Origin: Sternotherus odoratus
Taxonomy: Eukaryota > Chordata > Testudines > Kinosternidae
Direction: 5' to 3'
Assembly: GCA_032164245.1 (NCBI GenBank)
Contig: JAVMKO010000004.1
Location: 36,991,626-37,055,625 of the forward strand
DNA: 64,000 nt
This document shows positions 47,701 through 57,443 of the stretch, one piece after another (the stretch's first letter is position 1; every line of letters starts with the position of its first letter). A program made the translations under genes and the position numbers. The notes below the pieces were generated by a model that made no database searches, was not told where the DNA came from, and was given only the letters and a program-made list of their open reading frames with translations.

Positions 47701-47828
47701 GCCTCATCCGCTCATTCTGAAATGCTGTTCTGGTTAACATATAAAATGTATATTTTGTAACTTTACAGGCTAGTGACTTCCATGATATCACAAATTGGCC
47801 GACACCAAGTGAAATAGCAAACAATGAA
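38349..47828 (+). CDS. LARP1B: LARP1B, 5' part: coding exons 1-3
   Basis: LARP1B is a La-related protein. The family binds RNA through a La module and, in LARP1, a C-terminal DM15 region that recognises 5' ends of TOP mRNAs. Three exons join in frame: 38349-38673, 45946-46007 and 47769-47828, together 149 codons. The N-terminus is disordered and acidic/Pro-rich, and carries PKENPWTRRK (about residue 80), a motif type seen in LARP1. Exon 2 encodes a basic segment, KVIKAGKPKTRKPSK. Exon 3 encodes ASDFHDITNWPTPSEIANNE, the conserved NWPTPSE motif upstream of the La module. The La module and DM15 exons lie beyond the right edge. Position downstream of ABHD18 supports LARP1B over its paralogue LARP1. 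Confidence 0.92.
39950..40187. mobile_element. Harbinger-related MITE, eroded
   Basis: It shares the internal palindrome acttcagctatg / catagctgaggtt and the following aggttgatc with the MITE at 149-443. It ends tagatcagggcttag. The left end is eroded and the limits are approximate. Confidence 0.5.
40270..41209. mobile_element. Tigger-like nonautonomous element
   Basis: About 940 bp, flanked by TA (40268-40269 and 41210-41211). The right end reads, inverted, cagggacttctcacttaac, and the left end is a diverged cagaaactcctcagtcacc. Both ends continue into related ttaacattgt and gatgttaag blocks. No transposase frame survives. Confidence 0.6.
41604..42298 (+). pseudogene. LINE ORF2 C-terminal fragment
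   Basis: An open frame runs through most of this stretch. It contains CSFCGMRETLVHIYLEC, the C-x2-C-x7-H-x4-C Cys/His motif found at the C-terminus of L1/Tx1-type non-LTR reverse transcriptases. ARLQPLFQLLNLL follows. It is truncated at the 5' side with no RT motifs. Clade is uncertain. Confidence 0.65.
42708..43132. mobile_element. hAT-type MITE (CAGGGATGGGCAAAC subfamily)
   Basis: Ends are cagggatgggcaaacttttt and caatttgcccacccctg. The flanks cctaaaac and ctctaaac match at 5 of 8 positions, so it is an old insertion. It is closest to 29936-30469. Confidence 0.75.
43236..43372. mobile_element. Mariner-type MITE
   Basis: Ends are ccgtgtttccccgaaaataag and its inverted partner cttactttcggggaaacaggg (16-17 matching positions), with TA on each side (43234-43235 and 43373-43374). 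137 bp, noncoding. Confidence 0.75.
43589..43765. mobile_element. Short MITE with internal duplication
   Basis: Ends are cactgttccctc and gagggaacattg. It contains a tandem duplication of about 48 bp with gaaattttttnngcaca and ctgtcaaaaatt. No clear target duplication. Confidence 0.5.
45946..46007 (+). CDS. LARP1B: LARP1B coding exon 2
   Basis: The acceptor is tttccctttag, and the exon has 62 bases. The split codon gives Glu, then RPSSTKVIKAGKPKTRKPSK. The donor is GTTTGT. Confidence 0.88.
46008..47768 (+). other. LARP1B intron 2
   Basis: It contains a CR1 3' end (46895-47292). Open frames at 46224-46409 and 47339-47638 are not recognisable and are probably repeat-derived. Confidence 0.55.
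46895..47292 (+). mobile_element. CR1 LINE 3' end
   Basis: It carries aataaggaagtgctatttac, aatgaaattaataggcagaa, ctgtggaactctttgccaga, ggtccatcaatggctatgag and the terminal tatagccattcttatg. It is homologous to 4530-4970 and less decayed. Confidence 0.85.
47769..47828 (+). CDS. LARP1B: LARP1B coding exon 3
   Basis: The acceptor is aactttacag. Exactly 20 codons encode the NWPTPSE motif region. The donor is GTGAGT. It lies about 310 bp upstream of the DIRS insertion. Confidence 0.93.
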
Positions 47829-48137
47829 GTGAGTATACTATGTTGTTAAATACTTTTATATATTTTATGTATATAGTCTGAATTATATTTTTTATAAACC
47901 TACAAAGCTTGTGGACCCATCGGTTTCAAGTTCATGTGGTGAATCTGATTAGGCATTTTAGGGTTTCAGCAGAAACACTGAAAAGAATTTTGCAGTATGA
48001 GTCAGAGTTCACTGAGTACAGCTCTTTGATTCAGGTGATATGTGCCTATCCACAGAAGTGGAACAACACCAGTTCTTCTGACTTCAAGACTCTCCTATAT
48101 ATGGAAGTGTACAGGATTTAGCCCATAATTTTATATT

Positions 48138-48321
48138 CTTCTTCGAGTGCTTGCTCATGTCCATTCCAACAAGTGTGTGTGCGCACCGTGCATGCACGGT
48201 CCCGGAAAGTTTTCCCCAGCGGTACCCGTAGGGTCGGCAGGGGCGACCCCTGGAGTGGCGCCCTTATGGCGATGTATATATGCCCCTGCCGACCCTCCCC
48301 CCGCTCAGTTCCTTCTTCCCG
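48138..48321. repeat. DIRS left inverted terminal repeat
   Basis: It begins cttcttcgagtgcttgctc and includes ggcaggggcgacccctggag and a tatatat TATA-like stretch near 48276. It is the inverted counterpart of 55588-55767. Confidence 0.9.
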
Positions 48322-48486
48322 CCCATGACGGTTAGCTGGAATCCCCTTTAGCTACTTAGCGGTATCCCACCTATTTAGCAATTGTTCTTGTAGATTCTGT
48401 ATATAGTTGTATCTCTAGTTTTAGATTGTTATCCGTTCTTAGATTAGATTAGTTGTAGTGTTCTATCTCAGCCCTCGCTCCGAGGC

Positions 48487-50854
48487 ATGCCTGGGGCGCC
48501 GGGCTTCAAGAACTGCGAGCACTGCGGGAGGCCTATGCCTAACAGTGACCCCCCACGCAAAGTGCTTGAAGTGCCTGGGCGAGGGCCATCAGTCCGAGCG
48601 CTGCTCGATTTGCAAAAGCTTCAAGCCGCGAACAAAGAAGGAGAGGGATCATCATTTGCGGCTAATTCTGATGGAATCTGCCCTGAAGCCTCAGGGAGAT
48701 CTCCCATCCACCTCAGCGCGCAGCGCTCCGGCTTCGGTGCGGGACCCGGCGATGCCAAGGAAGGAAAATTCGCACCGGCACCGGTCCCCGCGCCGCACCG
48801 AGAGCCCTAGACGGCACCGCTCTCAATCGCTGGTGCCGCATAAGAAACAGAGAGGCCGTTCGCTGGCCCGTAAAGCCAAGACAAAGACGTGGCACACCCA
48901 GGGTCACATCGATGAGTCCCGCAAGGTGCCACCAGCGTCTGGCCCGGTACGCGCACATGCATCGGGAGATGGTGTAGCGCAGCATGAGCCTTTTCCAGAC
49001 TTCCCGGCACCGTCAACCCCGGAGACCTTCGAGGCAGCCCGGGAGTTGATTGAATCCGCTAGCGAAGTCGGTATGGCACCGTCCTTCCCGGCCTCGTCTA
49101 TCTCGGCTCCAACTTCAGCAACGGCCCCGGCACCGCTTACGACTCCGACACGCTCGTCTAGGTCGGTGACGCCGATCATACCACCGATGCCGACTGGGCC
49201 GGTACCGGCGGTACCTTCCATCTTGGCACCCGCGGTGCCTGCGGTGCGGGCGCCGACGGCGCGTACTTCCGAGGAGTGCGTCCAGCCTCTGCCTGCGGCA
49301 CCGCTACTCTACCCGGGCAAGCCTGCGAGGTTTCAGAAGCACATCGCGGCACCGGAGGGCGCGGCACCGCCATGGCCCAGCTCAGCTTCTGAATCCGACA
49401 CAGCCTCCTCCCGTTCAGGTCGCAGTCACCGCACCGGAGTACTGTCTCGATGATAAAGCCGTAGTCACCGCTCCCACGGTTCTGACCAGCACCACTCATG
49501 GCACCGGCGCCCCTCTCACCACTCTGCACCCTGGACCCAGCAAAACCAAGGCCCGGTGCAGTGGCCCTTCTGGACCCCGTGGGCCTTTCAGCAGATGCAG
49601 GGACCACCATCTGTGTCGATGTCTCTACCATCGGTGCCGCGGGGTCCAGTTTCGGCAACGATCTCTAGACCGCCGCCTGATGTACCGGGAGAGGAGCCGG
49701 TACCAGGGCCTTCAGGATTGGGACATTACCATGGTTCTCATTCCCACCATTCTTCAGCTGGCTCCCCTACTGACCCACCCACGGGAGAGCCCATCCAAGA
49801 GGAGCCTCCTTTCGCCACATCTTCCTCCTCCTCGCCTGACGAGGCGGTGGCAGGCTCCTCAACATCAGGCCTACCGCCGATGGATGTCAAGGGTCACCAA
49901 GACCTCCTCAGGAGAGTGGCCCAGAACCTGAACCTCCCTGCAGAGGAAGTACAGGAGGAGGAGGATCCCACAGTGGATATCCTCTCTGTAGATGGGCCAA
50001 AGAGGATTGCGCTCCCCTTCATTAAGAAGATCAATTCGATGTCAACCACCTTGTGGCAGACACCCGCCTCAATCCCACCAACGGCAAAGGGGGTAGAGTG
50101 CCGCTACTTTACACCAAGATCGGGGTATGAACACATGTTTACCCATCCACCACCGGGCTCCTTGGTGGAGGATGCTGTAAACCATAGGGAGAGACAGGGA
50201 CACGCAGGATCCACACCCAAGTCCCAGGACGCGAAGAGGCTGGATCTTTATGGCAGGAAGGTCTACTCCTCTGCTTCCCTTCAACTCAGGATCGCAAACC
50301 AGCAGGCAACGTTAGGCCGCTATGCCTTCAATTCATGGTCTGCCCTCGCTAAATCCCAGGAAAAGGTCCCTAAAGACTCGTCACCGGAGTTTACTGCCAT
50401 AGTTGAGGAGGGCAAGGTGATCTCCAGAGCGGCCTTGCAGGCATCCCTCGATTCGGCAGACTCAGCCTCTCGGACAGTGGGCACTGCTATAGTGATGAGG
50501 CGAGGGGCATGGCTACAAGTGTCTGGTATCCCTCCCCCGGTCCAAGCATCAATTCAAGACCTACCCTTCGATAGGCAGGGATTGTTTGCGGAGGACACGG
50601 ACAAAAAATTACATTCTATGAAGGATTCTAGGGCCATGCTTCGCTCCGTAGGCCTTCACACTCCACAAACAGTTAGACGTCCGTTTAGGCCCCCACAAGC
50701 CCCACAGTCTCGCTTCTACCAGCCAGCTCCCAGGCGAGACCAAACCCGAAGGGGGGGAAAGGGTAACAACAGAGGCCGACCGCGCTCGACATCCCGCAAC
50801 GGCCAACAGAACCAAGGGCCCAGACAACCCCCTAACACTAGGCCCAACTTTTGA
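48487..50854 (+). pseudogene. DIRS gag-like ORF, broken
   Basis: The ATG at 48487 opens MPGAPGFKNCEHCG. After a shift near 48546-48556 (a run of six C) the frame continues with CLKCLGEGHQSERCSIC. Together they give a Cys-rich zinc-knuckle-like head. An Arg/Ser/His-rich stretch (RHRSPRRTESPRRHRSQS) and a Pro/Thr/Ala-rich region follow. Two adjacent stops lie at 49451-49456, then a conserved C-terminal domain with HMFTHPPPGSL and MKDSRAMLRS. The tail is Arg/Gly/Gln-rich. It is assigned as gag by position and Cys motif. A decayed homologue is at 60540-61230. Confidence 0.8.
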
Positions 50855-52321
50855 AGATGCGCCCGGGGGCGGCGATCCAGTTTCCAGTTCTTTGCCTTTC
50901 CGTCCCTTCCTGAACCGTTTGTCCCATTTTCATCAGGCATGGTCCCAAATCACTTCAGACAAATGGGTTCTCAGCCTGGTGAAGGTGGGATATGCTATCC
51001 AATTCTCCTCCCTTCCACCCACCCACCCCTCTTCCCCGTCCCTCTTCAGGGACCCATCTCACGAGCAACTCCTAGTTCAGGAGGTCCAGACCCTCCTGTC
51101 TTTGGGTGCCATAGAGGAGGTTCCTCAAGAATTTCGGGGCAAGGGCTACTACTCCCGTTATTTCCTTATCCCGAAGGCCAAAGGCGGCCTCCGCCCTATC
51201 CTAGACCTGTGGGGCCTCAACTCCTACATAAAGAAGCTGAAGTTCCGCATGCTCTCCCTAGCGACCATTATTCCCTCCATGGATCGCGGAGACTGGTTCG
51301 CCTCCCTCGACTTAAAGGACGCATACTTCCACATTTCAATCATCCCCGTCACAGGAGATTCCTGAGATTTGTGTTAGGGGATCACCACTACCAGTTTGCA
51401 GTGCTCCCCTTCGGCCTGTCGACTGCCCCAAGGGTGTTTACAAAGTGCATGTCGGTAGTGGCCGCATACCTGAGGCGGAGACAGGTACATGTTTACCCTT
51501 ACCTGGACGACTGGCTCATCAGGGCAAACTCGAGAACTAGCAATCCAACAGATAGCTCTCGTCAGGGCTACATTCCTCAGGTTGGGCCTCATATTAAACG
51601 AGGCAAAGTCGACCCTAGTACCTACTCAGAGAATAGAATTCATAGGGGCAGTCTTGGACTCTCAGCAAGCCATGGCATTCCTACCTCCCGCCCGAGCCAA
51701 GGCCATAGTGGACTTGATTCACTCCGTCCTCCGGTTCCCGACTACTACGGCCAGAAACTGCATGGTCCTCTTGGGCCATATGGCAGCCTGCACGTACGTG
51801 GTACCATACGCCAGGCTTCGACTGCGGCCTCTGCAAACTTGGCTGATGACGGTTTACAAGCAGGGAAGGGACCCACTGGACCTTGTCGTCACCCTCCCAC
51901 ACCACACGCTGAGTTCACTCCATTGGTGGCTTCAACCCAGCTCTCTCAATGCGGGGGTCGATTTCCACAAACCCCAACCAACAGTAACTTTAGGGACAGA
52001 TGCCACCGCCCTCGGCTGGGGAGCTCATCTGGGGGACGCCAGGACTCAAGGCCACTGGTTGCATAACGAGCTGTCCCTCCACATCAACGTCCGGGAGCTG
52101 AGAGCAGTTCGTCTCGCGTGTCAGGTGTTTCGGGACCAGTTGCAAGCAAGTGTGTGCTGGTCCAGACGGACAACACAGCGACGATGTTTTATATAAACAA
52201 ACAGGGTGGTGCTCGCTCGTCTCCCCTATGCAGGGAAGCCCTGGCCCTATGGGATTTTTGTATCACACACAACATCCACCTCACAGCCACCTATCTCCCA
52301 GGGGTTCAGAATGTCCTAGCG

Positions 52322-53925
52322 CAGTGATGGCGAACCTGTGGCACGCGTGCCGCTGCCGGCACGCCGAGCCGTCTCTGTGGGCACGCCGTCAAAACGCCGG
52401 AGCAGAGGGGCGGGGTCAGTAAGAGGCGGGCGGGTGGTGGAGGAGGAAGTGAAAGGACGGCCGGAGCCCGGGAAGGAGAGCGGAGGCGGGGCCGAGGCAG
52501 GAGGCGAGGCAAGGCAAGAAGGAGAGCGGAGGCGGGGCCGAGGCGCGGCGCGAGGCAGGAGGCGAGGCGAGGCGAGCCGACGCGCGGCGCGAGGCAAGGC
52601 AAGGGGGGGAGGCAAGGCAAGGCAAGGGGGGGAGGCAAGGCAAGGGGGGGAGGCAAGGCAAGGCAAGGGGGGGAGACAAGGGGGGGAGGCAAGGCAAGGC
52701 AAGGGGGGGAGGCAAGGCAAGGCGGGGGGGAGGCAAGGCAAGGGGAGGGAAGGCAAGGCAAGGCAAGGGGGGGAGGCAAGGGGGGGAGGCAAGGCAAGGC
52801 AAGGGGGGGAGGCAAGGCAAGGGGGGAGGCAAGGCAAGGCAAGGGGGGGGAGGCAAGGCAAGGCAAGGCAAGGGGGGGGAGGCAAGGCAAGGCAAGGGGG
52901 GGAGGCAAGGCAAGGCAAGGGGGGGAGGCAAGGCAAGGCAAGGGGGGGGAGGCAAGGCAAGGCAAGGGGGGGAGGCAAGGCAAGGCAAGGGGGGGGAGGC
53001 AAGGCAAGGCAAGGGGGGGGAGGCAAGGCAAGGCAGGGGGGGAGGCAAGGCAAGGCAGGGGGGGAGGCAAGGCAAGGCAGGGGGGGAGGCAAGGCAAGGC
53101 AGGGGGGGAGGCAAGGCAAGGCAGGGGGGGAGGCAAGGCAAGGCAGGGGGGGGAGGCAAGGCAAGGCAGGGGGGGGAGGCAAGGCAAGGCAGGGGGGGAG
53201 GCAAGGCAAGGCAGGGGGGGAGGCAAGGCAAGGCAGGGGGGGAGGCAAGGCAAGGCAGGGGGGGAGGCAAGGCAAGGCAGGGGGGGAGGCAAGGCAAGGC
53301 AGGGGGGGAGGCAAGGCAAGGCAGGGGGGGGAGGCAAGGCAAGGCAGTGGGGGGAGGCAAGGCAAGGCAAGGGGGGAGGCAAGGCAAGGCAAGGGGGGAG
53401 GCAAGGCAAGGCAAGGGGGGAGGCAAGGCAAGGCGGGGGGTGAGGCAAGGCAAGGCGGGGGGTGAGGCAAGGCAAGGCGGGGGGTGAGGCAAGGCAAGGC
53501 GGGGGGTGAGGCAAGGCGGGGGGTGAGGCAAGGCAAGGGGGGGAGGCAAGGCAAGGGGGGGAGGCAAGGCAAGGCGGGGGGGGAGGCAAGGCAAGGCAAG
53601 GGGGGGAGGCAAGGCAAGGGGGGGGAGGCAAGGCAAGGCAAGGGGGGGGAGGCAAGGCAAGGCAAGGGGGGGGAGGCAAGAGGGGGAGGCAAGGCGAGGG
53701 GAGGGGAGGCAAGGCAAGGCAAGGGGGGGAGGCAAGGGGAGGCAAGGCCGGGGGGGGGGGCGAGCCGCGCTGCTGAGGCCGGGGGGGGGGGGGGTGTGAG
53801 CCGCGCTGCTGAGGCCGGGGAGGGGGGTGTCCCGAGTCGAGCGGGGGTGTTGGCACTTTGAAAAAAAACACGTCGTTTTGGTTTGCAGTTTGGGCACTTG
53901 GGCTCAAAAAGGTTTGCCATCACTG
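52322..53925. mobile_element. hAT-type element nested in DIRS RNase H
   Basis: Ends are cagtgatggcgaacc and ggtttgccatcactg. They are flanked by the perfect duplication tcctagcg at 52314-52321 and 53926-53933. About 260 bp on the left and 170 bp on the right are element sequence. The middle is a minisatellite. It is younger than the DIRS insertion. Confidence 0.93.
52590..53750. repeat. G-rich minisatellite of about 17-22 bp units
   Basis: Some 55-60 units of gaggcaaggcaaggcaa followed by 6-8 G. The number of caagg pentamers and the G-run length vary. Sub-blocks are homogeneous (for example 53030-53330), which points to serial local amplification. The Pro/Cys/Leu-rich open frames of several hundred codons on the other strand are artefacts of the repeat. 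Confidence 0.95.
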
Positions 53926-54375
53926 TCCTAGCGGACATCCTCAGTCGCTCGTTTCGGGGCCACGAATGGTCGCTCAGGCCCGATGTGTCACACTCAATTT
54001 TCCTGCAGTGGGGCTTTCCCCGCATAGACCTATTCGCCACGAGGGCCAACAGGAAATGCCAGAGGTTTTGTTCCCTCATGAACCTCAGTCCAGGTTCAGA
54101 GGCAGACGCCTTTCAGATCCCTTGGAGGGAGGGTCTTCTCTATGCATTTCCTCCATTCCCACTTATTCACAGGGTGCTGCTCAAGGCCCGTCTAGACAGA
54201 GCGTCCTTGATCCTAATAGCACCGGCGTGGCCCCGCCAGCATTGGTACACTCTGTTGCAGTCTCTCTCTGTCTCCAGACCTATAACCCTCCCTCTCCTCC
54301 CGACTCTAGTGTCACAAGACCACGGGCGGTTGCTTCACCCCAACCTCCAATTGCTCCACCTCACGGCGTGGAATA

Positions 54376-55441
54376 TCCGTGGTTGAACCCCTCAGAGCTT
54401 CAATGCTCCACTCATGTCAGGGAGGTCCTGTTGGGTAGCAGAAAGCTGTCAACTCATAACACTTACATAGCCAAATGGAAACGTTTTTCTCTATGGGCTC
54501 AAGGTAAAGGAGTAAACCCCACTTTAGCTCCCATACCCCTTATCCTGGATTACCTTCTGGACCTTAAGAAACAAGGCCTAGCCATTTCCATGGTACGGGT
54601 ACACCTGGCAGCCATATCGGCCTTTCATACAGAAGTTGGGGGAACCTCGGTGTTTAGCAACCCACTTGTGGGACGCTTCCTCAGGGGATTGGAAAGGTTG
54701 TACCCCTCGGTGCGACCACCGGTTTCTCAGTAGGACCTTAACCTGGTGTTGACAGCCCTCATGAAGCCCCCCTTTGAGCCCCTAGCCACCTGCCCACTCT
54801 CTTATCTTTCTTGGAAGACGGCCTTTCTTGTGGCCATTACCTCTGCCCGACGGGTTTCTGAGCTCAGAGCTCTCACCTCTGAGCCACCGTACACCGTCTT
54901 CCATAAGGATAAGGTTCAGTTAAGGCCTCACCCGGCCTTCCTTCCCAAAGTGGTTTCCGCTTTTCACTTGAACCAGGACATTTTTCTCCCTGTTTTCTTT
55001 CCCAAACCTCATGCCTCCAACAAAGAGAGAGTGCTGCATTCTTTAGATGTGCGAAGGGCTCTAGCTTTTTACATAGAACGTACAAAAGCTTTTCGTAAAT
55101 CTCCACAACTTTTTATTTCAGTAGCGGAGTGGATGAAAGGGTTGCCCATTTCTTCTCAGCGCCTTTTGGGATGGATCACCTCGTGCATCAAACTGTGTTA
55201 TAACCTCTCGAATGTTTCTCCTCCGCCATTAACAGCTCACTCGACCAGAGCCCAGGCCACATCCACAGCGTTCCTGGCGCACATTCCAATTGTCGACATC
55301 TGCAGAGCAGCGACATGGTCCTCGGTTCACACCTTCTCCGCGCACTACGCCATCGTGCAGCAGACCTCGGAGGACGCTGCTATGGGACAAGCGGTCCTGG
55401 CAGCAGGGACTAAGCCTACTCCTCTCCCACCTCCGAGATAA
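54376..55441 (+). pseudogene. DIRS tyrosine recombinase, one internal stop
   Basis: The frame overlaps the end of the RNase H ORF, as usual in DIRS. The N-terminal SAM-like domain contains KLSTHNTYIAKWKRFSLWAQ. An in-frame TAG follows at 54731-54733. The catalytic domain continues with ARRVSELRAL (first Arg), AHSTRAQATS (H-x-x-R) and a Tyr in HTFSAHYA, giving the R-H-R-Y set. The stop TAA is at 55439-55441. It would integrate the circular cDNA. The stop makes this copy inactive unless read through. Confidence 0.85.
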
Positions 55442-55453
55442 CTGCTCGTAAGT

Positions 55454-55555
55454 CACTTGTTGGAATGGACATGAGCAAGCACTCGAAGAAGAAAAGACAG
55501 TTACTCACCTTTCGTAACAGTTGTTCTTCGAGATGTGTTGCTCATGGCCATTCCA
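55454..55555. repeat. DIRS internal complementary region
   Basis: Bases 55454-55491 are the reverse complement of the extreme left end (48138-48175). Bases 55492-55555 are the reverse complement of the extreme right end (about 55741-55804). In DIRS elements this block serves as template to join the two termini of the cDNA into a circle. Confidence 0.9.
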
Positions 55556-55587
55556 AATCCCACCCGCCTCCCCTCTGTCGGAGTACC

Positions 55588-55804
55588 GGCAAGAAGGAAC
55601 TGAGCGGGGGGGAGGGTCGGCAGGGGCATATATACATCGCCATAAGGGCGCCACTCCAGGGGTCGCCCCTGCCGGCCCTACGGGTACCGCTGGGGAAAAC
55701 TTTCCGGGACCGTGCATGCGCGGTGCGCACACACACTTGTTGGAATGGCCATGAGCAACACATCTCGAAGAACAACTGTTACGAAAGGTGAGTAACTGTC
55801 TTTT
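55588..55804. repeat. DIRS right inverted terminal repeat with right-end extension
   Basis: The inverse of the left repeat up to the cacttgttggaatgg block, then a right-specific extension, acatctcgaagaac through gtaactgtctttt. The extension carries GTGAGT at 55788-55793. Confidence 0.88.
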
Positions 55805-56231
55805 TTAAATACCCTTTAAGAAGTGTCAGCATGGATCTTCCTTTTTGGGATGTATATGCATGGAGTATGAATCCTTTGCAACACTATAACCCTTGGGACT
55901 GTGTACATGCTTCTTCCTGGATCTAAATGCTCAGTGCAAGGTTCTATAAGTAGCCATGGCCCTGACTCCATCCTGCTTCCTTAATCTGTTCAGGAGTGAA
56001 CATTGAATCCCTGGTTAACTTCTGTTGTATTCAAGTTCTTACTCTGCCAGTCACGATGATATTGATGTATTGGGCTAATAACTGATATTTCAGTTCCCTG
56101 GCAGTACAAAAGAAAAACCAGTTTTGGTTCAGGTTAGACCAAATCCAAATATTGTGACAACTTTTGGTGAATTGAAAAGCTCTGTTTCGGATTAAACAAA
56201 ACATTTCCTTTGGCCTGAAACAAGTTTTTTT

Positions 56232-56400
56232 TCAGTGGCTGAATGGTTAGAGCACTTGCTTGGGATGTGAATGAGACAGTTTCAATCCCCCAGTCTCCTT
56301 GATGTGGAGAAAGGATTTGAATTTGGGTCTTCCATATTGGAGAAGAGTACCCTAACTGCTGGGCACAGGGGTATTCTGGGACAGACATCTCTTCTGTTGA
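56232..56400 (+). mobile_element. tRNA-derived SINE candidate
   Basis: It has an A-box-like tggctgaatggttagagca and a B-box-like gtttcaatccc about 35 bp later, followed by a non-tRNA body. It is diverged from a true tRNA and has no intact cloverleaf that I can see. Confidence 0.5.
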
Positions 56401-57180
56401 AGCTGTTCCACTTTATAAATAAATAGTCATTGGACCAGGTACTTGAACATCCTAGGTGAGTGCCCTAGAATCGTTCTCTCTCTTACCCTGGACCTATGAC
56501 TGTTCTTTGTCATTCATAATAAAGTAATATGTTAGGCTTCAGACAAATTTTGTGACTTCAAGTGCTGTTTCAGTATTTTGGCTCCATTTTAGCAATTTCT
56601 ATATCTTTCACCTGCATCATCATGATTTTCTTAATGCTGGAACCTAACCAAAAGGTTTTGAGGTGATACAGTTCATGCTTCCTACGATGGTACAATGTCT
56701 AATATGAGCCAAAGGAACCACCTTAAGTGTCACTTTTAGGGATATTCACAGGCCAAAATCTGTTCAACCTTTGCTCTTCAATTATGCCAGGAACCTGAGA
56801 CACTTGAAGGCATTTTCCCCAGAATTGTCATCCTCTACTGTCAATGTTCTTTTGGGCCAGATCCAGCCAAGTTAATTGACATCAACATTGAAAATGACAT
56901 CAACATTGAAAATTATGCAAATATTAAATAAACTATTCTAGGATTTGGGTCTGTGATACAAGGGCATATAAGAAGTGTAAGATGAAGCAGCATCACTAAT
57001 CTGGGTGTTCTCAGATTCAGTTCAAAACAGTGGAAGTGTATAATGTATATTCTGAGAGTCTGCCACAGAATTCACTACTTCCTACTAAATTGTGCTTCAG
57101 GATCTCTTCCATATATATTTTTTTTAAAAAGAATTGTTATTAGCCCTTATGGTTGCAGAGAACCTGAACAGGATGTAAAC

Positions 57181-57443
57181 CAGCGGTTCTCAAACTAGTT
57201 GAGACCGCGACCCCTTTTTGTGATCCGGTGGCGCGGCGTGACCCCTCCGCCGAAAAGCCGCCGAATTACAAAAAAAGAAAAAAGAAAAAAAAAAACACGT
57301 GGACGCCCTGGCCCCCAGTCCCAGCCGTGGGGTGGGCTGCCCCAGCCCCAGTCGCCACGAGTTGCGGCGGCAGGAGCTCGCAACCCCCCAGGGAGCGCTT
57401 GGTGACCCCCGGGGGGTCGCAACCCCCAGTTTGAGAAACCCTG
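57181..57443. mobile_element. hAT-type MITE (CAGCGGTT subfamily)
   Basis: Ends are cagcggttctcaaactagtt and cagtttgagaaaccctg. They are flanked by the perfect duplication atgtaaac at 57173-57180 and 57444-57451. It includes a purine tract (57270-57297). Close relative of 13085-13357. Confidence 0.9.

Larger units (their letters stand above)
50892..54386 (+). pseudogene. DIRS reverse transcriptase/RNase H ORF, broken and interrupted
   Basis: The RT begins near 51060. Motifs in order are GYYSRYFLIPKAKGGLRPIL, DWFASLDLKDAYFHI, QFAVLPFGLSTAPRVF and the catalytic YLDD (about 51502). The RNase H part shows TLGTDATALGWGAHL, INVRELRAV, QTDNTATMFYINKQGG and TYLPGVQNVLA. A hAT at 52322-53925 cuts the domain, which then resumes with DILSRSFRGHEW. 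DLFATRANRKC and IAPAWPRQHWY follow to the stop at 54386. Reading needs frame changes near 51340, 51530 and 52140, so it cannot be translated as one protein. The insert's 8-bp duplication keeps the joint clear. Confidence 0.85.
48136..55804 (+). mobile_element. DIRS-type tyrosine-recombinase retrotransposon, structurally full length
   Basis: A 7.7-kb element in LARP1B intron 3, including a 1.6-kb nested hAT. The order is left inverted repeat, gag, RT/RNase H, overlapping tyrosine recombinase, internal complementary region, right inverted repeat. DIRS elements replicate through a circular DNA inserted by the recombinase and lack integrase. The left repeat (48138-48321) and right repeat (about 55588-55767) are inverted and almost identical. 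The internal complementary region at 55454-55555 is the reverse complement of the left end joined to that of the right end, the diagnostic DIRS arrangement. Coding regions are broken by frameshifts and stops, so the copy is not autonomous. Confidence 0.93.

Noticed and set aside
49451..49456. Split of the DIRS gag into two genuine ORFs
   Set aside because: Both parts are in the same frame and the sequence between them is continuous and RS/His-rich, so two point stops in one ORF is simpler.
52306..54079. Open frames of about 490-590 codons on the minus strand, Pro/Cys/Leu-rich
   Set aside because: They are the complement of the gaggcaaggcaagg minisatellite. They begin and end in DIRS and hAT sequence and are not a protein gene.
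55850..56020. Left terminal repeat of the old DIRS copy
   Set aside because: A tataagtag...cctgcttcctt segment vaguely resembles the DIRS left repeat, but the outer end expected from the old copy's internal complementary region is not present.
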